Shown here: piece after piece, positions 34,401 to 43,037 of the stretch | Numbering within the stretch: position 1 is the first letter of the stretch | How the letters are laid out: each line of letters opens with the position of its first letter | DNA from: Salipiger bermudensis | GTDB taxonomy: Bacteria; Pseudomonadota; Alphaproteobacteria; Rhodobacterales; Rhodobacteraceae | DNA length: 64,000 bases | Assembly (NCBI RefSeq): GCF_020171625.1 | Contig: NZ_JAIUZY010000001.1 | Coordinates: 1 to 64,000 of the forward strand | Reading direction: 5' to 3' | Made by a program: the position numbers and the translations under genes | Notes under the pieces: model-generated | The model's database searches: none | What the model saw: the letters and a program-made list of their open reading frames with translations, nothing else | Told to the model about the DNA's origin: nothing

Positions 34401-34924
34401 TCGATCGGGCGCATCCCGCGCCCGCCGCCGCCCCAGCTCGCCTTGAGCATCAGCGGATAGCCGATCTCCTCGGCCTCCTTGGCGATGGCCTTGAAATCGT
34501 CGCCCAGCACCTCGGTGGCGGGGATCACCGGCACGCCGGCCTCGACGGCTACTTTGCGGGCGCTGGCCTTGTCGCCAAGCGCGCGCATGGTCTCGGCCCT
34601 CGGGCCGATGAAGGTGATGCCGGCCTCGACGCAGGCATCGACGAATTCCGGGTTCTCGGACAGCAGACCGTAGCCCGGGTGGATCGCGTCGGCGCCGCAT
34701 TCCTTGGCGACGCGGATGATCTCGGGGATGCTGAGATAGGCCGCGACCGGGCCGAGCCCCTCGCCGATGCGATAGGCCTCGTCGGCCTTGAAGCGGTGAA
34801 GTCCGAGCTTGTCCTCTTCGGCATAGACGGCAACCGTCTTCTTACCCATCTCGTTGGCCGCCCGCATGATGCGGATGGCGATCTCGCCGCGATTCGCGAT
34901 CAGGATCTTTTGAAATTCGGACAT
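31481..34924 (-). CDS. pyc: Pyruvate carboxylase
   Basis: 1147 residues, full length for the single-chain enzyme. Biotin carboxylase domain about 1-460 (KILIANRGEIAIRIMRAANEMGKKTVAVYAEED, GGGGRGMR ATP loop), carboxyltransferase about 530-830 (TTMRDGHQSLLATRMRS), PYC/OADA linker domain, and C-terminal biotinyl domain with the biotin Lys1113 in EAMKMETG. Makes oxaloacetate from pyruvate, bicarbonate and ATP. ATG 34924 has AAAGGAGG upstream; the frame stays open far beyond it, antisense to uvrD, and is not coding. Paired TTTGCAAA sites lie 80-118 bp upstream. Confidence 0.96.
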   Translation of the reverse strand: MSEFQKILIANRGEIAIRIMRAANEMGKKTVAVYAEEDKLGLHRFKADEAYRIGEGLGPVAAYLSIPEIIRVAKECGADAIHPGYGLLSENPEFVDACVEAGITFIGPRAETMRALGDKASARKVAVEAGVPVIPATEVLGDDFKAIAKEAEEIGYPLMLKASWGGGGRGMRPIESGKELKEKVLEGRREAEAAFGNGEGYLEKMITRARHVEVQILGDKQGNIYHLYERDCSVQRRNQKVVERAPAPYLSEAQREEICELGRKICAHVNYECAGTVEFLMDMDTGKFYFIEVNPRVQVEHTVTEEVTGIDIVQAQIMIAEGKSLSEATGKASQYDVRLTGHALQTRITTEDPTNNFIPDYGRISAYRSATGMGIRLDGGTAYAGGVITRFYDSLLVKVTAKAPTPEKAISRMDRALREFRIRGVSTNIDFVINLLKHPTFLNNQYTTKFIDTTPELFDFKKRRDRGTKVLTYIADITVNGHPEVQGRARPAADLKPARPPERRVETPPSGTRTLLEEKGAQAVADWMAAQKQLLITDTTMRDGHQSLLATRMRSIDMIKVAPAYAANMSGLFSVECWGGATFDVAYRFLQECPWQRLRDIRAKMPNIMTQMLLRASNGVGYTNYPDNVVQSFVAQAAESGVDVFRVFDSLNWVENMRVAMDAVIDSGKICEGTICYTGDILDPDRAKYDLKYYVEMGKSLRDAGAHVLGLKDMAGLLKPSAAGPLVKALKEEVGLPIHFHTHDTSGAGIATILEAARAGVDAVDAAMDALSGNTSQPTLGSVVEALRHTERDTGLEIDAIREISNYWEAVRGQYTAFESGLQAPASEVYLHEMPGGQFTNLKAQARSLGLEDRWHEVAKTYADVNMMFGDIVKVTPSSKVVGDMALMMVSQGLTRSQVEDPKSDVSFPDSVVDMMRGNLGQPPGGFPKGIVKKVLKNEKPNTERPGKHLAPADFDALRKQLQDSFPDVEFDDEDFNGYLMYPKVFTDYVARHEEYGPVRVLPTMTYFYGMEPEEQITAEIDPGKTLEIRLITVGETQDDGEVRVFFELNGQPRTVRVPDRKAKASSAARPKAEVGNLNHIGAPMPGVVASVSVQAGTQVKEGDLLLTIEAMKMETGLHAERDATVKAVHVQPGGQIDAKDLLIELE

Positions 34925-35003
34925 ACTTTGACTTCCTCCTTTGGGTCTCGCTCCAGACCGTCGGCGAGATAGAACGCGATGCCGCGATGCAGCGCAAGGT
35001 GGC

Positions 35004-35041
35004 TTTGCAAATTTGACATGTATCTTACATGTCTTTGCAAA
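35004..35041. promoter_or_regulatory. Nested palindromic operator in the pyc-uvrD region
   Basis: TTTGCAAA at 35004-35011 and again at 35034-35041 (30 bp start to start) enclose GACATGT-ATCTT-ACATGTC at 35015-35033. TTTGCAAA is the recognition octamer reported for the ScfR-family regulator PccR of Rhodobacter sphaeroides (there with 4-bp spacing, from memory). It is 80 bp before the pyc start and 235 bp before uvrD, so pyc is the likely target. The remaining 351-bp intergenic region holds no gene. Confidence 0.65.
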
Positions 35042-35275
35042 GATCGTTCTTCTGAGACCGAATGGCGGCGATTTCCGGCAGAACCGGCCTGGCGGTTTCG
35101 GAAATTCTTGCGCCGCTCCGGGGCGCCCCGACCGCGTGGCCGGGGCGGGCGCGGAGCAGATGTGCCGCGCGTCGGGGCCGGTGCCCTGCGCAATGTGGTC
35201 TCGTGTCGAAGATTGCCGAGAACATTGCGCGAACGCCGTCTTTCCATCCGGTCCCGCAACCGCTAGATTGGCGGC

Positions 35276-37726
35276 ATGAGCAGTTTCGATGACATGGACG
35301 CCTTCGAAGGCGCTTCGCTGTCCGCGCGCGCCATGGCCGCGCGCCCGGCGCCCTATCTCGACGATCTGAACCCGGCGCAGCGCGAGGCGGTCGAACGGCT
35401 CGACGGGCCGGTACTGATGCTGGCCGGGGCCGGCACCGGCAAGACCAAGGCGCTGACCTCGCGGATCGTGCACCTGCTGGTGAGCGGCAAGGCCCGTCCG
35501 AACGAGATCCTGTCGGTGACCTTCACCAACAAGGCCGCGCGTGAGATGAAGACCCGGGTGGGGCGGCTGCTGGGCCAGCAGATCGAGGGGATGCCGTGGC
35601 TCGGCACCTTTCACGCCATCTGCGTCAAGCTGCTGCGCCGCCATGCCGAGCTTGCGGGCCTCAAGTCGAACTTCACCATCCTCGACACCGATGACCAGAT
35701 CCGCCTGCTCAAGCAGCTGCTCGCGGTCAACAACATCGACGAGAAGCGCTGGCCGGCGCGGCAGCTGTCGGGGCTGATCGACCACTGGAAGAACCGCGCC
35801 TGGACGCCCTCGAAGGTGCCCGCGTCGGAGGCCTCGGCCTTCAACCACCTCGGCACCGAGCTTTACGAGCAGTACCAGACCCGCCTGCGCGAGCTGAACG
35901 CCTGCGATTTCGGCGACCTGCTGCTGCATATGGTCACGATTTTTCAGGCCCATCCCGACATTCTCGAGCAGTACCAGCGCTGGTTCCGCTACATCCTCGT
36001 GGACGAGTATCAGGACACCAACGTGGCGCAGTATCTCTGGCTGCGGCTGCTGGCGGGCGGGCACAAGAACATCTGCTGCGTCGGCGACGACGACCAGTCG
36101 ATCTATGGCTGGCGCGGTGCCGAGGTCGGCAACATCCTGCGGTTCGAGAAGGATTTTCCCGGCGCCCACGTGGTGCGGCTCGAGCAGAACTACCGCTCGA
36201 CCGAGCATATCCTCGCCGCCGCCGGCGGGGTGATCCGGGGCAACGAGGGGCGCCTCGGCAAGGAGCTCTGGACCGCGGCCAAGGGCGGCGAGAAGGTCCG
36301 CCTGATCGGCCACTGGGACGGCGAGGAAGAGGCCCGCTGGATCGGCGAGGAGATCGAATCGCTGCAAAAGGGCACCCGCGGTCTCGACCCCAAGTCGCTC
36401 GACGACATGGCGATTCTGGTGCGCGCCTCGCACCAGATGCGCGCCTTCGAAGACCGCTTCCTGACCATCGGTCTTCCGTACCGGGTGATCGGCGGGCCGC
36501 GCTTCTACGAGCGCATGGAGATCCGCGATGCCATGGCCTATTTCCGCCTCGTGGTCTCGCCCGACGATGACCTCGCCTTCGAGCGCATCGTCAACACCCC
36601 CAAGCGCGGCCTTGGCGACAAGGCGCAGCAACTGATCCAGCACACCGCGCGCGAGTTTGGCGTGTCGCTGCTCGACGGGGCGCGCATCGCGGTCGACGAG
36701 GGCCGGATCAAGGGCAAGGGCGGCGGCCACCTGCGCCAGCTCTGCGAGAACCTCGCGCGTTGGCGCGAGGCGATGCTCGGCCCGGTGCTGCGTGGCGGAG
36801 AGGTGCCCGATGACGGGCCGGCGGACGCGGTGATCGACGACGAGGAGCCGCTTCCCGTGGGCGAGACCCGGCGCGCCGCGCCGCGCATGACCCACATGGA
36901 ACTCGCCGAGATGATCCTCGACGAGAGCGGCTACACCGCCATGTGGCAGAACGACAAGACGCCGGAGGCGCCGGGCCGGCTCGAGAACCTCAAGGAACTG
37001 GTCAAGGCGCTCGAGCAGTTCGAGAACCTGCAGGGCTTTCTCGAGCACGTGGCGCTGATCATGGACAACGAGACCGAGGAGAGCGGCGCCAAGGTCTCGA
37101 TCATGACCCTGCACGCGGCCAAGGGGCTGGAGTTCCCGGCGGTGTTCCTGCCGGGCTGGGAGGACGGGCTGTTCCCGTCGCAGCGCTCCATGGACGAGAG
37201 CGGCCAGAAGGGCCTCGAGGAAGAGCGCCGTCTGGCCTATGTCGGCATCACCCGCGCCGAGGAACTCTGCACCATCTCCTTTGCCGGCAACCGCCGGGTC
37301 TTTGGCCAGTGGCAGAGCGCACTGCCGTCGCGATTCATCGACGAGCTGCCCGAGCAGCATGTCGAGGTGCTGACCCCGCCGGGTCTCTATGGCGGCGGCT
37401 TCGGAGCCGCGGCGCCCTATGGCGCGGGGTCGGGGCTCGAGAACCGCGCCGCCGATGCCAACGTCTACAATTCGCCGGGCTGGAAGCGGCTGCAGGAGCG
37501 CTCGGGGCAGCGCCCGGTCAGTCAGCCGCGCGAGAGCCGCAACACGGTGATCGACCTGCAGGCGGTCTCGGCCTTCGAGACCGGGCAACGGGTGTTCCAC
37601 CAGAAGTTCGGCTATGGCGAAGTGGTCGGCATCGAGGGCGACAAGCTCGAGATCGCCTTTGAAAAGGCCGGGACGAAAAAGGTCGTGGCGCGCTTCGTGC
37701 ACGCCGAGAACGACGTGCCGTTCTAG
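35276..37726 (+). CDS. uvrD: ATP-dependent DNA helicase UvrD/PcrA
   Basis: 816-residue SF1A helicase. Q-motif LNPAQREAVE then Walker A GAGTGKTK at 51-58; motif Ia VTFTNKAAREMKTRV; motif II ILVDEYQDTN; motif III VGDDDQSIYGWRGA; motif IV EQNYRSTEHIL; motif V SIMTLHAAKGLEFPAVFLPG; motif VI EERRLAYVGITRAEE. A C-terminal Tudor-like domain (FETGQRVFHQKFGYGEVVGIEGDKLEIAFEKAGTKKV) binds RNA polymerase in PcrA. Unwinds DNA in nucleotide-excision and mismatch repair. Divergent from pyc. Confidence 0.95.
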   Translation: MSSFDDMDAFEGASLSARAMAARPAPYLDDLNPAQREAVERLDGPVLMLAGAGTGKTKALTSRIVHLLVSGKARPNEILSVTFTNKAAREMKTRVGRLLGQQIEGMPWLGTFHAICVKLLRRHAELAGLKSNFTILDTDDQIRLLKQLLAVNNIDEKRWPARQLSGLIDHWKNRAWTPSKVPASEASAFNHLGTELYEQYQTRLRELNACDFGDLLLHMVTIFQAHPDILEQYQRWFRYILVDEYQDTNVAQYLWLRLLAGGHKNICCVGDDDQSIYGWRGAEVGNILRFEKDFPGAHVVRLEQNYRSTEHILAAAGGVIRGNEGRLGKELWTAAKGGEKVRLIGHWDGEEEARWIGEEIESLQKGTRGLDPKSLDDMAILVRASHQMRAFEDRFLTIGLPYRVIGGPRFYERMEIRDAMAYFRLVVSPDDDLAFERIVNTPKRGLGDKAQQLIQHTAREFGVSLLDGARIAVDEGRIKGKGGGHLRQLCENLARWREAMLGPVLRGGEVPDDGPADAVIDDEEPLPVGETRRAAPRMTHMELAEMILDESGYTAMWQNDKTPEAPGRLENLKELVKALEQFENLQGFLEHVALIMDNETEESGAKVSIMTLHAAKGLEFPAVFLPGWEDGLFPSQRSMDESGQKGLEEERRLAYVGITRAEELCTISFAGNRRVFGQWQSALPSRFIDELPEQHVEVLTPPGLYGGGFGAAAPYGAGSGLENRAADANVYNSPGWKRLQERSGQRPVSQPRESRNTVIDLQAVSAFETGQRVFHQKFGYGEVVGIEGDKLEIAFEKAGTKKVVARFVHAENDVPF

Positions 37727-37791
37727 AGGTGCGGTCGTAACGTCGCCGTCCAGAGCTCTGATCTGAAAGGTCTATTCCAGATCGGGCGGCG

Positions 37792-40467
37792 TCAACCGCC
37801 CGGCATTCTCAGCACGATATTGCGTCCGCTCTTGGCGACACGCAGCTCGCTGTCGCCGATCGCGGCGACCCGGCCGCCATCGAGCCGGTCGCCGACCTTG
37901 ACGTTCTGCAGCCGTCCGTTCGACAGCCGCACCAGCGCGCGCCGGTTCGAGGCGCTGCCGAAGACACCGATCAGGTTCACGTCGCGCAGGTTGATCTGGT
38001 TCGCCGTGGTGGCCTCGCGCGCCACGTTGGCGTTCTGCGGCACCCGCGGGGCGGGCTGCGTCCGCACCGGCGCGGCGCTGGCGGTCTGCGCGGGCTGGGG
38101 CGCGCGGCGCGCCGCTTGCTGCACGAGGCTCGACATGTTGCCGGGCCGGGTCTGCGGCTCGAGCGAGCTGGCCACCGCCTGTTCGGTGCCGCTGGGCACC
38201 TCGGGCTCTTCGAGCGCCTCTTCCACCGCAGTCGCGATGCCTTCGGGCACCGGTGCGACGGCGGTGTCCGTCGCGTCGTCTGCAGCCTCCGGGTCGGCCT
38301 CCTCGGCCCGGGCGCTGACGCTCTCGGGGCGGCGCACCGGGCGCATGTCACTCAGCTCGGAGCGCGAAATGCCTCCGAGGCTCGCGCGTTCGGTCTGCTC
38401 GATCAGGTCCTCGGGGCGATCCAGCGGCCGCACGGCGCGCAGGGCAGCCTCGGTGGGGCTGTCGTCTGCCTCGGCTTCGCTGGCGTCGCCTTCGCCGGCA
38501 TCGCTGGCTTCGGGGGCGGGCTCTTCAACTGTGCGCTGCGGCGGGCGTTGCGGCGGCGGGCCGGTGAAGACCCGATGCCCGTCGGGCGAGATCGCGCCTT
38601 CCGGCGTGGCCCGGACAAGCCCGAGCGGATCGAGGTCAAAGCGTGTGTCGGGGCCCGGCGGCAACCGCACCGGCTCGAGCGCGATATCGTCGTTGAGCCC
38701 GGGCGCCGGGGGCAGCGCGATGGCGTCGAACTGACCGACCTCCGGGTCGACGGAGGACAGGTAGACCGCATCGACCGTGTCGCCGCCGGGCTGGCGTGGG
38801 GCGGTCGGCGCGCGCTGCCAGATGCCGGTCGCGGCGTAGCTCGCCGCCGCCTCATCGGAGGAGATCGCCTCTGCGGCGGGCGCGGGCGTGTCAGACGGGG
38901 CCACCGCCTCGGGGTCGGTTTCCTCGCGGGCGTCCGGCACAGGGTCGGCGCTCAGGGCCGCTGTTTCGAGCAGCGCCTCGGGCTCTGCGTCTGCCGGCGC
39001 GCTGTCGGCCTCGTCCGAAGTGTTTGCCGCGATCGCGGTGGGCTCGTCGTTGGTCTGGAACAGGCCCGAGATGCCCTCGTCGAGGAACACCGTGGCCCAG
39101 GCGGCAACGGCGGCCATGAACAGCAGCAGCGCTGCGGTCAGCATGAGGCCAAGGTAGCGGGGTTTGCCACCGATCGGCTGTTGCCGGGCGCCGAAGACCG
39201 TCATCCGGCGGCGCTCTTCCTCCGGGTCGATGACCGTCGACGCCGCTGCGGCCTGCGCCTTGGCAGGGCCGGGATCTTCGCCGCGGTCGCGCCGCATGGC
39301 GGCGACCTGAAGCGGGTCGCGCGCGGGCTTGGCGGCCCCTTCGGCCGTCGCCGGAATGTCCGCCTTCAGGCCCTTTTCCGGCGCTTTGTCGGGGGCCTGT
39401 TCCGGCGTCTTTCGCGTGGCTTCCGGCGTGACGGAGATCGCGCGCGGCGACTTGTTCGGGGTCGGGGCCGCGGCCAAGACCGACGGCGCGCTGCCCGAGG
39501 CCGTGGCCGCCGGCGTGGCGCTCAGAGAGGGCGCGCTTGCGGACGTGGGCGCCGTGCGGCTCGCGCGGATGCTCGAAAAGCTCGGGGTGGCGGGCGGTTC
39601 ACTGTCGGCGGACGGGGCGGGCAGGACGGTGCGCTTGGCGGGCAGGGGCGGCACCTCGGCCTCGCTGGGCGCCGCGTCCTCCGGGCCGGACGTGCCATCC
39701 TCAGCGCTGACCGGACGCTTGGGCGCGGCGGGGGCGGTGTCTGGCGATGGCGTCCGGGCGTCGGCGTTGTCCGCACCCGGCTCAGGCGTTGCAACTGCGC
39801 TGTCCGCAGCCGGCAGATCCGGCGCCGGGGCGCTTTCGGGCGCGGTCTTGTCGACCTCGGCGGTGTCAGGTGCCACCGGCGCCGGCGGCACGTCCGGCGT
39901 GCGCCGCGCTGCGGCACCCCACGGGACATCGGGCACGGCGTCGACGATCTCGATCGGGGTGCGCAGGCGCTCTGGCGTCGCACCGCTCCAGCCCGGCGCG
40001 GTCCCGAACCACACCGTGCCCTCGAACGCGCCCTGCGGCGGAACCGTGGTGAAGGCCATTGCCGTGAACCCGTGCGCCTGCACGAAGCTCTCGGCCTCGG
40101 CAAGGGTTTCCAGCGCCACCGCCGCGGCGCAGAGCCGGTCGCCCCTCAGCGCCCAGTCATATCGCAGCTCGTCGACCGCGTAGGGCGTCGCGCCGTCGAG
40201 CGCCGCGCGGACGGCGGCCTCACGGGCGGCGTCGTCCGGGCCGGGATCCGCGATGTCGAGAAAGCGGATCTGTTCGCTGGGCAGCACCAGAAGGACCTGC
40301 GCGCCGTCGGCGGACAGGGCGGTGGCGCGGCTGCGCAGCGCCGCCAGCGACTGGTCCAGCGCGGCATCGTCAAACGCCACACGGTCGATCTGCATCCAGC
40401 CGGTGACCGCCCGCCGAAGCAGGGCGATGCCGTCAAAGGACAGGGAAAGCGCGAAATTCGGTACCAT
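37792..40467 (-). CDS. Large protein with GspL/PilM-like N-terminus and PilP-like C-terminus
   Basis: 891 residues. N-terminal about 1-180 resembles the cytoplasmic domain of GspL/PilM (LSFDGIALLRR-AVTG, VLLVLPSEQIRFLDIADP, DELRYDWALRGDRL). Then an Ala/Pro/Ser/Asp-rich disordered stretch, a single membrane helix at about 440-465 (YLGLMLTAALLLFMAAVAAWA), a second acidic low-complexity stretch and a compact C-terminal domain (825-891: NLIGVFGSASNRRALVRLSNGRLQNVKVGDRLDGGRVAAIGDSELRVAKSGR) like PilP/GspC. This would join parts of a pilus/secretion inner-membrane platform in one chain. No other pilus genes are nearby. Domain calls are by eye. Confidence 0.65.
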   Translation of the reverse strand: MVPNFALSLSFDGIALLRRAVTGWMQIDRVAFDDAALDQSLAALRSRATALSADGAQVLLVLPSEQIRFLDIADPGPDDAAREAAVRAALDGATPYAVDELRYDWALRGDRLCAAAVALETLAEAESFVQAHGFTAMAFTTVPPQGAFEGTVWFGTAPGWSGATPERLRTPIEIVDAVPDVPWGAAARRTPDVPPAPVAPDTAEVDKTAPESAPAPDLPAADSAVATPEPGADNADARTPSPDTAPAAPKRPVSAEDGTSGPEDAAPSEAEVPPLPAKRTVLPAPSADSEPPATPSFSSIRASRTAPTSASAPSLSATPAATASGSAPSVLAAAPTPNKSPRAISVTPEATRKTPEQAPDKAPEKGLKADIPATAEGAAKPARDPLQVAAMRRDRGEDPGPAKAQAAAASTVIDPEEERRRMTVFGARQQPIGGKPRYLGLMLTAALLLFMAAVAAWATVFLDEGISGLFQTNDEPTAIAANTSDEADSAPADAEPEALLETAALSADPVPDAREETDPEAVAPSDTPAPAAEAISSDEAAASYAATGIWQRAPTAPRQPGGDTVDAVYLSSVDPEVGQFDAIALPPAPGLNDDIALEPVRLPPGPDTRFDLDPLGLVRATPEGAISPDGHRVFTGPPPQRPPQRTVEEPAPEASDAGEGDASEAEADDSPTEAALRAVRPLDRPEDLIEQTERASLGGISRSELSDMRPVRRPESVSARAEEADPEAADDATDTAVAPVPEGIATAVEEALEEPEVPSGTEQAVASSLEPQTRPGNMSSLVQQAARRAPQPAQTASAAPVRTQPAPRVPQNANVAREATTANQINLRDVNLIGVFGSASNRRALVRLSNGRLQNVKVGDRLDGGRVAAIGDSELRVAKSGRNIVLRMPGG

Positions 40468-40634
40468 GTCCGGTCTCTATCACTGCTCGGCTGTCTGTGG
40501 GAGTCTCCAGCCCTTGCGAGGCAGACTACAGCAGCCTTCCGCCGAGCGGAAGAAAGCTTGCAGCGCAAAGCCTTGCGAGAGGCGGTCCGAAGCCCGATGT
40601 TGACGATATCTTTACCACTCCCAAGGAGAATCTC

Positions 40635-41330
40635 ATGCGTCGTCTCGCCTTGATCACCGCCTGCACCATCCTGATGTCGGCCGGTGGCGCCTTTGCACAG
40701 GACAGCGCGCCAAAGCTCACCGTCACCGGCGAGGGGGAAGCCGTCGCCGTGCCCGACATGGCCACGGTCAGCCTCGGCGTGAGCGCCCAGAACGCCGACG
40801 CGGGCACCGCGATGGACGAGGCCTCGAAGGTCGCCGAGGCGATTCTCGCCCGGCTCGATTCCATGGGCATCGAGGCGCGCGACCGGCAGACTTCGGATGT
40901 CGGCCTGCAGCCGATCTGGAACAATCCTACCAACTCGGACGATGCGCCGGAAATCACCGGCTACGAGGCGTCGAACCGGCTCACCGTGCGGGTGCGCGAC
41001 CTCGACCAGCTTGGCGAAGTGCTGGGCGCGGTGACCGAGGATGGCGCCAACCGCCTGTCGGGGCTGAGCTTCGGCCTGCAGGATCCGGACCCGGTGACCG
41101 AGGAGGCCCGCCGCGATGCGGTGGAGGACGCGATGGCGCGCGCCAAGGTGCTGGCCGAGGCGGCGGGCGTGACGCTCGGCCCGGTCGTGTCGATCTCCGA
41201 GAACGGTGGCGGCGGCTATGCGCCCTCTCCGATGCCGATGATGGAGGCGCGGATGTCCGCAGCGCCGGTCGCCGCGGGCGAATCGACCATCAATGCCCGC
41301 GTCACGATGGTGTTTGAACTGGCCGAATAA
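40635..41330 (+). CDS. SIMPL domain (DUF541) periplasmic protein
   Basis: 231 residues. Signal peptide 1-21 (RRLALITACTILMSAGGAFAQ). Then the SIMPL/DUF541 start KLTVTGEGEAVAVPDMATVSLGVSAQNADAGTAMDEASKVAEAILARL, ending ESTINARVTMVFEL. Family members include BP26 of Brucella; function unclear, some linked to oxidative stress. ATG 40635 follows CAAGGAGA. It stands alone. Confidence 0.9.
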   Translation: MRRLALITACTILMSAGGAFAQDSAPKLTVTGEGEAVAVPDMATVSLGVSAQNADAGTAMDEASKVAEAILARLDSMGIEARDRQTSDVGLQPIWNNPTNSDDAPEITGYEASNRLTVRVRDLDQLGEVLGAVTEDGANRLSGLSFGLQDPDPVTEEARRDAVEDAMARAKVLAEAAGVTLGPVVSISENGGGGYAPSPMPMMEARMSAAPVAAGESTINARVTMVFELAE

Positions 41331-41382
41331 GGCCCGTGTGAAACGGGGGACGCGCCGCGGCGCGCCCCCCATGAGGCTTGGC

Positions 41383-42660
41383 TCAGCCGGCCTGCGCCAG
41401 CGCCTGCTCGAGGTCGGCGATCAGGTCCTCCGGATCCTCGATGCCAATCGAGATCCGCACCACGTTCGGCGCTGCCCCGGCGGCGATCTGCTGCTCCTCG
41501 CTGAGCTGGCGATGGGTGGTCGAGGCAGAGTGGATCACCAGGCTGCGCGCATCTCCGAGATTGGCGACGTGGCTGAAGATCTGCAGCGCATCGACGAACT
41601 TCGTGCAGCTCTCGTAGCCGCCCTTGAGCGCCACGGTGAAAAGCCCGCCGGCCCCTTCGGGGCAGATCTTGGCGACACGGTCGTGGTAGGGCGAGGAGGG
41701 CAGGCCGGCATAGGTCACCTGCTCGATTGCCGGATGCTGCTCCAGCCACGCCGCCACGCGCTCGGCGTTTTCCACGTGTCTGCGCATCCGCAGGCTCAGC
41801 GTCTCGATCCCCATCAGCGTGTAATGTGCGCCCTGCGGGTTCATCGTCATGCCAAGATCGCGCAGGCCGATCGCGATGGAGTGGAAGGTGAAGGCGAGCG
41901 AGCCGAAGGTCTCGTGGAACTTGAGCCCGTGATAGGCGGGCTCCGGGTCCGACAGCGAGGGGAACTTGCCCGAGGCGGACCAGTCGAACGTGCCGGAGTC
42001 GACCACCGCGCCGCCGGTCACCGTGCCATTGCCGGTCATGTACTTGGTCAGCGAATGCACCACCAGCGTGGCGCCGTGCTCGATCGGCCGGCAAAGGTAA
42101 GGCGTGGCCGAGGTGTTGTCGACGATCAGCGGCAGCCCTGCCTTGTCCGCGATCGCTGCGATGGCGTCGAGATCGGTGATGTAGCCGCCGGGGTTGGCGA
42201 TGGTCTCGCAGAACACCGCGCGGGTGTTGTCGTCGATCGCGGCCTCGACGGCGCCGAGATCGTCGAAATCGACGAATTTGCACGACCAGCCGAAGCGCTT
42301 GATGGTCTGGCTGAACTGGGTGATCGTGCCGCCATAGGCGCGCGTGGAGGCGACGATGTTGAGCCCCGGACCCATCAGCGGGAACAGTGCCATGATCTGC
42401 GCTGCGTGGCCCGACGAGCAGCACACCGCGCCCGCGCCGCCCTCGAGCGTCGCGACCCGCTCCTGCAGCGCCGCCACCGTCGGGTTGGTCAGGCGGGAAT
42501 AGATATATCCCACCTCCTGAAGGTTGAAGAGCGCGGCGGCGTGATCGGCGTCGCGGAACACGTAGGCGGTGGTCTGGTAGATCGGTGTCTGCCGCGCGCC
42601 GGTGGCCGGGTCGGGCCGGGCGCCCGCGTGCACCTGCAGCGTGTCGAAGCCGTGTGTCAT
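41383..42660 (-). CDS. metY: O-acetylhomoserine aminocarboxypropyltransferase (sulfhydrylase)
   Basis: 425-residue Cys/Met-metabolism PLP enzyme. PLP Lys206 in VVHSLTKYMTGNGTVTGG; YSRLTNPTVAALQERVATLEGGAGAVCCSSGHAAQ near residue 55-90; C-terminal HSASTTHRQLSEEQQIAAGAAPNVVRISIGIED. The length and the 50-residue insertion before HETFGSLAF mark the MetY group rather than MetB/MetC. It forms homocysteine from O-acetylhomoserine and sulfide. With metH in the same window it feeds methionine synthesis, but they are separate transcripts. Confidence 0.92.
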   Translation of the reverse strand: MTHGFDTLQVHAGARPDPATGARQTPIYQTTAYVFRDADHAAALFNLQEVGYIYSRLTNPTVAALQERVATLEGGAGAVCCSSGHAAQIMALFPLMGPGLNIVASTRAYGGTITQFSQTIKRFGWSCKFVDFDDLGAVEAAIDDNTRAVFCETIANPGGYITDLDAIAAIADKAGLPLIVDNTSATPYLCRPIEHGATLVVHSLTKYMTGNGTVTGGAVVDSGTFDWSASGKFPSLSDPEPAYHGLKFHETFGSLAFTFHSIAIGLRDLGMTMNPQGAHYTLMGIETLSLRMRRHVENAERVAAWLEQHPAIEQVTYAGLPSSPYHDRVAKICPEGAGGLFTVALKGGYESCTKFVDALQIFSHVANLGDARSLVIHSASTTHRQLSEEQQIAAGAAPNVVRISIGIEDPEDLIADLEQALAQAG

Positions 42661-42796
42661 GAAATCCTCCCTGGTGATGCCTCGCCCATAGGCCTAGGCC
42701 ATTGCGCTGCGCCCCACAATATCCGGGATCCGGTTTCTCCCGGGGCCGGCATCGCGCGCTTTTCTGACGCGCCGCACGGGCGTGACAGACCAGCCT

Positions 42797-42915
42797 GCCT
42801 CCGGCGGGAGTATTCTTGACGAAGAGAAGCAGGGGGCGCAGCGCCTTCGTCTTCTTTGGTTCAAAAATACCTCGGGGTGAATTGGCGCAAAGCGCCAAGA
42901 GGGGGCAGAGCCCCT
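42797..42915. repeat. Composite palindrome: type B repeat facing type A repeat
   Basis: Type B (GGCGGGAGTATTCTTGAC, GAAGAGAAG, 42803-42829) points toward type A (CTTCTTTGGTTCAAAAATAC, CTCGGGG, 42852-42877), forming an inverted pair about 75 bp long, followed by the type A hairpins TTGGCGC/GCGCCAA and GGGGGC/GCCCC to 42915. It occupies the 377-bp gap between metY and the GT8-like gene. No gene lies in the gap. Confidence 0.85.
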
Positions 42916-43037
42916 TCCTTCTCCGTTTTGTTGGCGCTCCTCCGCTGGGACAGGGGACGGCGCGCCGCCTTTCGGACCGGGCATCTGGCGCGAAACACAC
43001 CATACGGCATGGCGCAATCCTGACACCGCGAGCGTCC

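Noticed and set aside
31481-37702. A 2073-codon open frame on the minus strand covering pyc and all of uvrD's complement
   Set aside because: Only the part from ATG 34924 is pyruvate carboxylase. The rest is antisense to uvrD, with low-complexity Arg/His/Leu-rich sequence caused by GC bias.
37727-37791. GATCTG/CAGATC inverted repeat between convergent uvrD and the 891-residue gene as terminator
   Set aside because: Stem of only 6 bp with long loop and no T-run.
38116-40653. 845-codon plus-strand frame opposite the PilM/PilP-like gene
   Set aside because: Arg/Gly-rich shadow; the minus-strand frame has domain structure, a membrane helix and sensible composition.
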